Shown: positions 16,683 to 24,535 of the stretch, piece after piece
Layout: every line of letters begins with the position of its first letter
Numbering within the stretch: the first letter of the stretch is position 1
Origin: Bacteroidia bacterium
GTDB lineage: Bacteria > Bacteroidota > Bacteroidia > Bacteroidales > Azobacteroidaceae
Assembly (NCBI GenBank): GCA_025996815.1
Contig: BNTT01000025.1
Location: forward strand, 1 to 30,699
Length of the DNA: 30,699 nt
Reading direction: 5' to 3'
Notes under the pieces: model-generated
Databases searched by the model: none
What the model was told of the DNA's origin: nothing
What the model saw: only the letters and a program-made list of their open reading frames with translations
Made by a program: the position numbers and the translations under genes

Positions 16683-18789
16683 ATGAAAATGAAAACAGCA
16701 GTAAGCGAGCAATCGTGGTGGAAATGGGTATTTATTACCCTTGTAGCAATCATATTCGTGGCAATGCCATTGATGAGCCTCGATGCGGGAAATTCGCGCG
16801 ATGAGGAGCCTTGGCGGGTGCCCCAATCGCTGTTGCTCTATGAATACTATACTTCTTCCTTCGGCAAGGAGGGTACAGGTCATTTTCTTAATCCGCAAGG
16901 GTATGCCTTCGATACTTTCACCGCATTTATTACCCAGACGTTCGGAATTGATGACTATATGACGGCTCGCCATGTGTGCATTGCTTTCGCAGGGGCTTTT
17001 CTGATGCTGTTTGTGGGGCTGCTTGCCAAGTTGCTCGGTGGATGGCGAGCGGGAAGTTTGGCTTTGCTGCTGATTTTTTTCTCACCGCACATCGTTGGGC
17101 ATTCGTTTAATAATTCCAAAGATTTACCCTTTGCTGCCTGTATGACAGGGGCGATTTATTATATCGCGTGGTTTATCAAAGAGTTTCCGAAGCCGACGGT
17201 GAAGACAGTTCTCAAATTAGGCGTGATGACCGGTGCGGCGATTGGCATACGTCCCGGCGGATTTCTGCTTATTCCCTACTTCGGGCTGTTTGTGCTGGTT
17301 CACTATTTAACAGTCAATCCGCCCAAGCAGTATTTTTCCAAGGAAAACAGAATTATCTTGAAAAAAATCTGTGTGCAGGCGGCGGTTGCACTCGGCGTAA
17401 TGCTGGTGGTGATGTTCGTTCTGTGGCCACTTGTCTTGCACGACCCGTTGAATAGAATCACTGCTATATTCAAAGTAGTTTCTCATTATCAATTTGGTGC
17501 TTTTTCTCAGGTTTTTGAGGGGAAGTTGTTGTATTCGGAAGATTTGCCATGGTATTACATCATCAAAAATATCTGCATAACCTCCCCTATAGCCGTCTTG
17601 ATGGGGGGGGGTACAACTATTTGCGGCGCGGCGGCAACCGAAAGGCTGGTTTTGGACATTCGTGCTGCTGTTTTGCTTTGCCTTTCCCCTTTTTTGGATT
17701 GTGTACACCAAAGCCATCGTTTACGGTGGTTGGCGACACGTGATGTTTGCTTATCCCACGCTGGTAGTAGCCGCGGCATTGGGCTTTAATTTTTTGATAA
17801 ATTGGGCAAAAAACAAAAAGATGAAAATTGCTTTCACCGTCTTGCCGGTTGTTTTGCTGTTTGACCCGTTTATTTTTACAGTCAGAAATCACCCCTACGA
17901 GGCTACCTATTGCAACCGGTTTGTGGGTGGCGTGAAGGGTGCTTATGGCAACTATGACCTGTACGATTTAGACGGTTCCAAGCGCGAGGCGGCGGAATGG
18001 ATATTGGCAGATGTGGCAAAGAATGGTGCGCCCGACCCAACGCGCAAAACGCTGGTTGCGACCTGGCATCAATCAGACTACTACTTCCGAAAAGACACCG
18101 CCAACTTTTCTATCAACTATGTGCGTTGGGAAGAGCGCAACTCCGTCGATTGGGACTATGCGTTCTATGCGATTGCCGGAGTACATCATTTGAGGCGGAG
18201 CAAAGAGGCGTATCCACCCCAAAACACGGTGTATCAAGTCAAGGTCGATGGCGTGCCGATAGCACTTGTGCTGAAGCGCGAAGACCGCTCATCCTACTAC
18301 GGGGATATAGCGTTTCTGCAGGGTGATTACGCCAAAGCACAGACACAACTCCTGAAAGCATTGGAATACGATGCTTACGATGAACAGGCTCTGAACGATT
18401 TTATTCAAATCTACTTGGCGGCTGGGAAGCCTGAGGATATAGATATAGCCATGGAACTTGCAGAGCACTGGCAAAGCTTCGCAAAGAACGACTTGAATGC
18501 ACTCACCTTCATGGGGCGTCTTTACTTTTACAAGGGGGATTTTGCAAATGCGCTGCTGATGGCAAACACCCTCATCGAACTTCACCCACACCAGATAAAC
18601 GGGCTATTGATTGCTGCCTACGTCTATGAACGACAAAATAATCTCGAAGAAGCGTGGCATACGCTGAGCAACATAGTCATGAAGCAGGACTGCAAGCCGG
18701 CATACGAGCTTATGTTGCACATTGTCAACCGAATAGGTGATGAAGATGCCGCGCAGCAAATAAGTGAGAAGCTGAAGAATCTCGAATAA
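16683..18789 (+). pseudogene. GT-C-type membrane glycosyltransferase paralogue 3, split by a frameshift at a G9 run (possible phase-off gene)
   Basis: Homologous along its whole length to the two preceding genes, but the frame changes at nine G (17603-17611), between TSPIAVLMGGG and the expected VQLFAARRQPKGWFW. As written, the first part ends at 17789 with a foreign tail. The second part continues in another frame to LKNLE at 18787 (open from an internal ATG at 17662). Eight G would restore the frame with one Gly fewer; eleven G would match the length of the paralogues. Both halves are otherwise undamaged: the catalytic loop DAGNSRDEEPW, GIRPGG, the periplasmic domain and TPR-like tail are all present. 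The tail matches that of paralogue 1 rather than 2. Start ATG 16683, or 16689. Alternatives are a sequencing error in the homopolymer or a young pseudogene. Confidence 0.8.
17603..17611 (+). repeat. Poly-G tract (9 G) in the coding region of glycosyltransferase paralogue 3
   Basis: Nine uninterrupted G. At the same codons paralogue 1 has GGGGGGAGGGG (broken by A) and paralogue 2 has GGGTGGAGGGG (broken by T and A). Only the third copy has a pure run, and it is exactly where the frame breaks. Confidence 0.9.
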
Positions 18790-18811
18790 CATCACTAAAT
18801 AAAAAAAGTGC

Positions 18812-18863
18812 TACCTTTGCCACAATTTTATAAAAAATGAGGCTGCCCTTTTGAGACAGCCTC
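18812..18863 (+). promoter_or_regulatory. Orphan copy of the glycosyltransferase promoter and ATG, running into a small hairpin
   Basis: After paralogue 3 the tail ATCACTAAATAAAAAAA is again followed by GTGCTACCTTTGCC (TACCTTTG at 18812-18819), an AATTTTATAAAAA stretch and ATG at 18837-18839. Here no gene follows. The ATG's G begins GAGGCTG (18839-18845), which pairs with CAGCCTC (18857-18863). No T run follows, so it is a poor terminator. Its right arm is the CTTTTGARACAGCCTC motif also found at 10522-10537. It looks like the scar of a lost fourth paralogue. Confidence 0.6.
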
Positions 18864-18892
18864 CACAAATTGCTTGCAGGAAAACCCTATTT

Positions 18893-18911
18893 AGTGGTAT
18901 GATTGCGGATA
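18893..18911 (+). repeat. Dispersed AG(T/C)GGTATGATTGCGGATA motif, copy 1
   Basis: Nineteen bases that recur with one mismatch at 30501-30519. Its core GATTGCGGAT is also present at 23149-23158, where it supplies the upstream TTG of a promoter. All three copies lie in non-coding gaps upstream of a -7 box. Apart from these copies and the promoter listed separately, 18864-19238 shows only the transcribed leader. Confidence 0.45.
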
Positions 18912-18945
18912 ATCATAAAAAAAATGCTTTTTCCCTGAAAATTGC

Positions 18946-18975
18946 TTGTTAATTCAAAAAAAGGTTGTACCTTTG
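18946..18975 (+). promoter_or_regulatory. Promoter of the 1265-aa T9SS cargo gene
   Basis: TTG (18946-18948), a 19-base spacer and -7 box TACCTTTG (18968-18975). The predicted start near 18982 leaves a leader of about 257 bases before the cargo ATG at 19239. Confidence 0.8.
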
Positions 18976-18994
18976 TCGCCGAAATTATTGAAAT

Positions 18995-19108
18995 ATGTTA
19001 GAATTGGGAAATACATTGGCAAATTATTATTACTCGTCGGCTAAAGCAGACGGGGCTGTTGTATTTGCGTACCCCCCCCCCCCCTCACAACTCGCTCATT
19101 ATCAGTAA
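18995..19108 (+). CDS. Leader ORF (37 aa) with poly-C tract upstream of the T9SS cargo gene
   Basis: The first ATG after the predicted start opens MLELGNTLANYYYSSAKADG and reaches AYPPPPSQLAHYQ, stop at 19106-19108, with 13 C (19072-19084). With 14 C the frame stays open for a further 45 codons to a TGA at 19240-19242 that overlaps the cargo ATG (ATGA), allowing translational coupling. With 12 or 15 C the frame reads PHNSLIISKL, like the lipoprotein leader, and ends at 19200-19202. No gene is known to me with this sequence; it could be fortuitous. Confidence 0.35.
   Translation: MLELGNTLANYYYSSAKADGAVVFAYPPPPSQLAHYQ
19072..19084 (+). repeat. Poly-C tract (13 C) in the cargo-gene leader
   Basis: Thirteen uninterrupted C, transcribed, about 90 bases after the predicted start. 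It is followed by a segment (CATTATCAGTAAGTTA) shared with the lipoprotein leader, where the tract is eight C. Long enough to slip during replication. Confidence 0.9.
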
Positions 19109-19238
19109 GTTACAATCAATCTTTCGAGCAAAATATAGTGTTTTGCCGTATTGTCAGCCATATCAGGGCGTTATTGTCGTGCTGTGGCTTTGTTGTGTTT
19201 AATATCATAAGTAATTTAATTTTTAATATTTATAAGCA

Positions 19239-22200
19239 ATGAAGAAAATTTATCTATGGGCAGCAGTCGCCCTACTCTCTATGGCTGCACCGTGCGCTCA
19301 GGCGCAAAATGAGTGTTCATCTGCCGTACCGATAACGCTCGGCGATGACGTAACCCTGACCGAAACCGAGAGCGGCGACCACTGGTACGCAGTGTCCGCG
19401 GAGGAAGGCAAAAGTTATGCGGTAAGTTGGACAAACGGGTGGGGTAGTGTCCGATTACACATGATTTGTGGTGACGAAGGACTTTATTGGAACGATGTGG
19501 TTACGGCACCTTCTACCCAAACATACTTCATAAATGCTATGGGCAACGATGGTTACAGCTTCACCATTACCGAAGTTACCGGCAACCGCATCTGCGCCAA
19601 CGCACAAGCCATAGCGTTGGACGAGGTGGCAACGCTTACAACCACAGATAACACTGTTTATTGGTACGTGATTACTTTCGAGGCAGACAAGGTGTATGTT
19701 ATTGAATGGGAAGCGGGCAGCAGTGGTTATTTTGAACTCTACCGCACCTGCGGTGGCAATCAAATCGCATTTAGCAATGGCAAAGACCTCACCTATTCAC
19801 CCTCTGCCGCAGGTACATATTATGTCAAGGCACAGGGTCGGAGCGGTGGCAAATTTACCGTAAAGGAAATTACCCTTGATGCCAACGACAACCGCATCTG
19901 TGCCAATGCCCAAACCGTAACATTAGGCGCAGATATAACGCTTGCTACCGCAGACCAAACTCATTACTGGTATAAAATTGAGTTGGAGGCAGACAAAATG
20001 TATGAACTGTCGAGAGACGGCAGCGGGACGGCAAGATTATTCGCATCTTGCGGTAGCAGCGAGAGCGAGGTGCTGGCACATTTCGTCGGCAATACATACA
20101 CCCCCACTGCCACAAGTACGTATTATATTGAAGCATATAGTTATAGTGCGGGCGATAAGGTCAAAGTTGTGGAAGTTACTGACAACCGCTCCTGCGCCAA
20201 TGCCGAGGAGCTTGCCCCGAATGCAGAAAGTCCCACCCTGCCCAAACAGTATACTAATTATTGGTACAAGGTAGAGCTGGCTGCAGGCACGACATATACT
20301 ATTGACTGGCAAAATAGTGGCGACGGCTATTTTGAAGTATATACCACCTGCGGCGGAAGTCGTGTTAACAGCAACGGCAGTGTTTACGAAATAACTGCCA
20401 CAAGCACATACTACATCCGTGCATACTCCTACAATGCGGACGGCACGTTCAAAATTGCGGAAGTTACCGACAACCGCGTTTGCGCTCACGCCGACGGTAT
20501 TGCCCTGAATGCAGAAAGCCCCACCCTGCCCCAACAGTATAATTATTATTGGTACACGGTAGAGCTGACTGCAGGCAAGGTGTATGCTGCTGAATGGCTA
20601 AACAGCGGCAACGGCTTTTTTGAAGTATATACCACCTGCGGCGGAAGTCGTGTTAACAGCAACGGCAGTGTTTACGAAATAACTGCCACAAGCACATACT
20701 ACATCAGTGCATACTCCTACAATGCGGACGGCAAGTTCAAAATTGCGGAAGTTACCGACAATCGCGTTTGCGCCAATGCTGAACCGCTGGCTCCGGCTAC
20801 AGAAAGCCCTGCCCTGCCCAAAACAAATACATATTACTGGTATAAAGTAGATTTGGAGGCAGGCACGCCATACTTGTTTGAGACAACAGGCGGCAATGGA
20901 TACGGTGAACTTTATACCTCCTGCGGCGGTAGCTACGTTGCATCTACAAGCAGTCCCTACACTGCCACCGAAAGCAGCACGTTCTACCTCAGTTTGCGCG
21001 GCAACGATGCTGATTACAAAATCAAAGTCAGCGAGATTACCGACAACCAGGTATGTGCTTATGCAGAGAGAATAAATTTGGCAACGGAAATCACACCTCC
21101 TGCCGCAAGTAGGGACTACTACTACAAAACAACCTTGGAGGCAGGCAAGGACTATGAGCTGCAATGGACGGAAGGCACCGGTTCTATTTATCTGTCTAAC
21201 TCCTGCGGCGGCAATACGCTTACAGGCGGCAACGGTACTCAGGTGTACAGTGCCACTGCCACCGGCACATACTACATCAGGGTACGTGCCAATGCCGCAG
21301 CAGGCAAGTTCAAGGTGAATGAAACTACCATCTCTGCCACCGACAACCGCCTTTGCGCCAATGCCAAACCGCTTGCAGTGGGCACGGAATCCGATGCCCT
21401 GCCCGCAGATGTAACTTATTGGTATAAACTGACCCTCACGGCAGGCAAGACGTATGCGGTAGAAACAACAAACGGCAATACGAATTACAACTTGTACACC
21501 GACGATTGCAGCAATACCTACGTTGATATAAGCAATATCACCGAGACAGGCACTTACCACTTGCGGGTGGTGTCCAACGCTGCCGATAGCAAGTTCAAGG
21601 TAAGTGAATTTACCGACAACCGCGCTTGCAGCAATGCCGTGCAAATAGCGTTAGACCAAGAAGTTACGCCCTCTACTCAGGGTACATATTATTGGTACAC
21701 AATAAATTTTACGGCAGGCAAGACATATAACATCCAATGGACAGGTTCGGGCTATGTTGTTTTCTATGATGCTTGTAATGGCACGCAATTAGGGTCTTCC
21801 AATAATTATGTTGCTCCAAATAGCGGCACATATTACATACGTGCGCAAGCTTATCAAGCAGATGCTGCCTTTAAGGTAACTCTAACCGATGCTGAAGTAG
21901 TAACCGACAATCGCCTTTGCACTTATGCAACGCAAGTAGAATTGGGCGAAACCATAACGCCGACCACTACAAATACTGATTATTGGTACACAGTAGATTT
22001 TACGGCAGGCAAGGATTACAAATTTGAGGGCAAAGAAGGCGGCGATATTGTGTTTTACTTGCATAATGCCTGTGGCAGTGCGGTACTTGTAAGTCGCAAC
22101 CTTTGGCAAACCAACCTTTCGGAGCTCTACTCGGCGAAGGCAACCGGCACCTACTATGTGAAGGTGTATGCGTATCAAGATGGCAGCACGCTCAAAATCA

Positions 22201-23036
22201 GCGAAGTTACTGCGCCCACAGTGCAGTCGGTACAAATCGTTGCCAACAACGGTATGAGTGTACCAAAGGGCGGCACGCAGAAGTTTGAGGCGCGGGTAAC
22301 TGCTCTCGGCGGCGCGGCGCAGACCGTAACGTGGAGCATGACAGGCGGCACGACAGGCACAAGTATCAGCGCAGACGGTACGCTTACTATTGGCGCAGCC
22401 GAAACGGCTACTATCCTTGTGGTTACAGCCACTTCCACTGCCGACAACAGCAAGAAAGAATCCAAAACGGTAACTGTAACCACAGACGTTTTGGTTGAAG
22501 CGGTGCTGCTTGTAAGCGTGAATCCTTATACTGCAAGCGTGGCAAAAGGCAGTACGCAGCAGTTTGAGGTAGTGGTATTAGTGCAAGGCGGTGCCGGCAA
22601 GGGTATAAAGTGGAGTGTTAGCGACAACAGCGATGCAGGCACGAGCATCAGTGCCGACGGCGGTCTGCTTACCGTGGCGGCAGCCGAAACGGCATCAACG
22701 CTCACCGTTACAGCCACCTCCACCGTCGATGCAAGCCAAAAAAGCACAGCACGGGTGACGGTGACGGCGGCAGGCGGCACCGGAACTGAAACCGTGACGG
22801 CGCAAGACACACCTCTGCGACCCTATCCCAACCCTGTTACGAATGGTCAATTGACAATTGACAATGGACAGTTAGAGGCAAGCGACAGGATAGCGATTTA
22901 TAATATGAATGGCGGTTTGATGGGCGTTTACAAAGTGTCGAGTGGTGCAAGCACTACCCTCAACATTGGTCACCTGCCCACAGGCATCTATATTGTGAAA
23001 GCAGGAAAACGGACGGCAAAGGTGGTGAAGCAATAA
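19239..23036 (+). CDS. T9SS-secreted surface protein with ten PPC-like repeats and two Big2-like domains (1265 aa)
   Basis: A signal peptide MKKIYLWAAVALLSMAAPCA with cleavage after AQA22 leads to ten repeats of ~95 aa. Each opens with N-(R)-x-C-x-x-A, has a YWY-V strand and closes with YYIRAxxY...FKVxEVTD. This resembles bacterial pre-peptidase C-terminal (PPC) beta-sandwich domains, with one conserved Cys at the start and a CGG in the middle that may form a disulfide. Two Big2-like domains follow (about residues 1015-1190). The last ~75 residues are a T9SS type A sorting domain (PYPNPV, IYNMNG, LPTGIYIVKAG, KVVKQ). The protein should cross the outer membrane by T9SS and be anchored or released. 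No catalytic domain is seen, so binding or adhesion is likeliest. Confidence 0.88.
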   Translation: MKKIYLWAAVALLSMAAPCAQAQNECSSAVPITLGDDVTLTETESGDHWYAVSAEEGKSYAVSWTNGWGSVRLHMICGDEGLYWNDVVTAPSTQTYFINAMGNDGYSFTITEVTGNRICANAQAIALDEVATLTTTDNTVYWYVITFEADKVYVIEWEAGSSGYFELYRTCGGNQIAFSNGKDLTYSPSAAGTYYVKAQGRSGGKFTVKEITLDANDNRICANAQTVTLGADITLATADQTHYWYKIELEADKMYELSRDGSGTARLFASCGSSESEVLAHFVGNTYTPTATSTYYIEAYSYSAGDKVKVVEVTDNRSCANAEELAPNAESPTLPKQYTNYWYKVELAAGTTYTIDWQNSGDGYFEVYTTCGGSRVNSNGSVYEITATSTYYIRAYSYNADGTFKIAEVTDNRVCAHADGIALNAESPTLPQQYNYYWYTVELTAGKVYAAEWLNSGNGFFEVYTTCGGSRVNSNGSVYEITATSTYYISAYSYNADGKFKIAEVTDNRVCANAEPLAPATESPALPKTNTYYWYKVDLEAGTPYLFETTGGNGYGELYTSCGGSYVASTSSPYTATESSTFYLSLRGNDADYKIKVSEITDNQVCAYAERINLATEITPPAASRDYYYKTTLEAGKDYELQWTEGTGSIYLSNSCGGNTLTGGNGTQVYSATATGTYYIRVRANAAAGKFKVNETTISATDNRLCANAKPLAVGTESDALPADVTYWYKLTLTAGKTYAVETTNGNTNYNLYTDDCSNTYVDISNITETGTYHLRVVSNAADSKFKVSEFTDNRACSNAVQIALDQEVTPSTQGTYYWYTINFTAGKTYNIQWTGSGYVVFYDACNGTQLGSSNNYVAPNSGTYYIRAQAYQADAAFKVTLTDAEVVTDNRLCTYATQVELGETITPTTTNTDYWYTVDFTAGKDYKFEGKEGGDIVFYLHNACGSAVLVSRNLWQTNLSELYSAKATGTYYVKVYAYQDGSTLKISEVTAPTVQSVQIVANNGMSVPKGGTQKFEARVTALGGAAQTVTWSMTGGTTGTSISADGTLTIGAAETATILVVTATSTADNSKKESKTVTVTTDVLVEAVLLVSVNPYTASVAKGSTQQFEVVVLVQGGAGKGIKWSVSDNSDAGTSISADGGLLTVAAAETASTLTVTATSTVDASQKSTARVTVTAAGGTGTETVTAQDTPLRPYPNPVTNGQLTIDNGQLEASDRIAIYNMNGGLMGVYKVSSGASTTLNIGHLPTGIYIVKAGKRTAKVVKQ
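20329..20749 (+). repeat. Two nearly identical repeat units inside the T9SS cargo gene (291-bp period)
   Basis: The block around 20329-20460 recurs around 20620-20751 with very few differences, 97 codons apart (GFFEVYTTCGGSRVNSN in both). The other eight units are much more diverged, so repeats 4 and 5 were duplicated or homogenised recently. Confidence 0.85.
22848..22868 (+). repeat. Heptamer repeat (CAATTGA) within the T9SS sorting-domain coding region
   Basis: CAATTGA, CAATTGA, CAATGGA, then CAGTTAG. Three heptamers equal seven codons, so the protein shows the same words again (NGQLTID, NGQLEA) just after PYPNPVT. It looks like an expanded DNA repeat carried in frame. Confidence 0.7.
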
Positions 23037-23058
23037 ATCACCCATGCCTCTTGCATAG

Positions 23059-23093
23059 AAAAAGCCCTCACCTTTGTGGTGGGGGCTTTTTTT
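23059..23093 (+). terminator. Rho-independent terminator of the T9SS cargo gene
   Basis: AAAGCCCTCACC (23061-23072) pairs over 12 bp, with one G-U, with GGTGGGGGCTTT (23078-23089) around a 5-base loop, in a run of seven T. It starts 24 bases after the stop codon. Confidence 0.9.
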
Positions 23094-23149
23094 CTTTGTT
23101 ATCCCCACAAATGGCTACTGCCCCCGTGCAATATCCTCACTAATGGGGA

Positions 23150-23180
23150 TTGCGGATGTTTATTTCTTGTTGTAATTTTG
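23150..23180 (+). promoter_or_regulatory. Promoter of the imelysin / di-heme oxidoreductase operon
   Basis: TTG (23150-23152), a 20-base spacer and -7 box TAATTTTG (23173-23180) followed by C, 26 bases before the ATG of the first porin. No Fur-like palindrome was recognised around it. Confidence 0.7.
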
Positions 23181-23206
23181 CACTCGATTTCAAATATTAA
23201 ATTTTT

Positions 23207-24490
23207 ATGAAATATTTATTTTCTTTTTTGATGGTGTTTTTTGTGTTGAGCAATTCTGTGTTGCTTGCGCAAAATCACTCCGATACGACTAAGATGGTGC
23301 CTTACGAATGGGCATTCAGCAAATATCGTTTTGGGGGGTATGGCGAAATTTTGTATCAGCAGCATAACTATGGCGCCAATCGCTACAAAGACCCTGCCGG
23401 TGCGCCGAAGGACAGTCGTGCCTATTTGACGATTCCGCGTACTATTTTTGCGGTGGATTATAAGTTTCGCGATGATATTGTTCTGGGTACGGAAATTGAA
23501 TTTGAATATGGTGGCACAGGGTCGGCGATGGAATTGGAATATTCCGAAGGCGGCGAATATGAGATGGAAGTGGAAAAAGCCGGCGAAGTGGTGTTGGAAC
23601 AGTTTCATATCACGAAGCGTTTTGCTAATTGGCTGAATGTGCGTGTTGGGCATATCATTGTTCCGGTGGGCTTGACCAATGCGCACCACGAGCCGATTTT
23701 CTTTTTTGGCACCACCCGTCCGGAGGGCGAAGTTGCACTGCTCCCGTCCACTTGGCACGAAACCGGCATTTCCCTTCTGGGCTATTTGCCTTCGTGGAGA
23801 TACGAACTGATGCTCGTGAATGGGCTTGACCCCAATGGGTTTTCGACCGCCAATTGGGTGGGCAGCGGCAAGCAGGGCATCTTTGAACAAATCACTGCCA
23901 CCAATCCTGCGTTTGCCGGACGGGTGGAATATACGGGCGTGAAAGGTTTGCGCGTGGGCGCGTCGGGCTATTATGGCAATTCGGCAAAAAATTCGTCGAA
24001 GCCGCAGGCATTCACCGGCTTGAAAGGTACGGTTTCGATACTTTCGGGCGATTTGCAATATCAGGGACACAATGTCATTGCCCGCGCCAATTATATTTAT
24101 GGCAATCTGGCGGATTCCAAAGCTATTTCGGATATTAACTATTTGTCGTTCAAAAAGACAGGCTATCCGATTACCGAAGTGGCAAAAAATGCACTGACTT
24201 ATGCGGCGGAAATCGGCTACAATGTGTTGTCGTTTTGGGATGCAAAGGAAAAACTCTATCCCTTTGTGCGCTATGAATATTACAACACTGCCGAAGCGGT
24301 GGAAGCAGGAGCCAAAGAAAATCCGCGCTACAAGCGTGATTTGACTACGTTTGGGTTCAATTATAATCTCTTGCCCAATCTGGTGGTTAAGGCGGACTAT
24401 TCCATTCGGCGCATCAATGAGGGGAAATACAACAGTGAGCATACTTTTGGTTTGGGGGTGGCTTATACCGCTTGGTTTGTTACAAAATGA
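23207..24490 (+). CDS. Outer-membrane beta-barrel protein, OprO/OprP porin-like (427 aa)
   Basis: A signal peptide (about 1-21, ending LLAQ) is followed by a beta-rich protein with alternating aromatic and polar residues and a terminal strand ending AYTAWFVTK. FGGYGEILYQ, the internal RVGHIIVPVGLTNAHHEPIF and WHETGISLLG resemble phosphate-selective-type porins of Bacteroidota, in which the segment after VPVG often forms a constriction. About 16 strands would fit. It is the first gene of a six-gene operon with imelysin and heme proteins, so the passenger may be a metal complex or small anion rather than phosphate. That substrate is inference. Confidence 0.8.
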   Translation: MKYLFSFLMVFFVLSNSVLLAQNHSDTTKMVPYEWAFSKYRFGGYGEILYQQHNYGANRYKDPAGAPKDSRAYLTIPRTIFAVDYKFRDDIVLGTEIEFEYGGTGSAMELEYSEGGEYEMEVEKAGEVVLEQFHITKRFANWLNVRVGHIIVPVGLTNAHHEPIFFFGTTRPEGEVALLPSTWHETGISLLGYLPSWRYELMLVNGLDPNGFSTANWVGSGKQGIFEQITATNPAFAGRVEYTGVKGLRVGASGYYGNSAKNSSKPQAFTGLKGTVSILSGDLQYQGHNVIARANYIYGNLADSKAISDINYLSFKKTGYPITEVAKNALTYAAEIGYNVLSFWDAKEKLYPFVRYEYYNTAEAVEAGAKENPRYKRDLTTFGFNYNLLPNLVVKADYSIRRINEGKYNSEHTFGLGVAYTAWFVTK

Positions 24491-24498
24491 ATTACGAA

Positions 24499-24526
24499 TT
24501 AAAAATTAAAAATTAAAAATTAAAAA
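24499..24526 (+). repeat. TTAAAAA heptamer repeat between porin and imelysin genes
   Basis: Four copies of TTAAAAA (7-base period) in the 45-base gap, just before the imelysin ATG. An unstructured A-rich stretch here may act as the ribosome-landing site usual in Bacteroidota, where Shine-Dalgarno sequences are rare. Confidence 0.6.
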
Positions 24527-24535
24527 AATATATAA

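Noticed and set aside
18839..18863. Rho-independent terminator after the glycosyltransferase array
   Set aside because: The 7-bp stem has an 11-base loop and no T run, so it is listed only as a hairpin and repeat motif.
23216..24442. 408-codon open frame on the minus strand
   Set aside because: Lies wholly opposite the first porin gene, has no promoter or recognisable domain, and its His/Arg/Ile-rich content is that of an antisense shadow. The same applies to long opposite frames at 5540-6169, 7541-8335, 8715-9785, 11382-12134, 20598-21644, 27104-28069 and 28925-30019.
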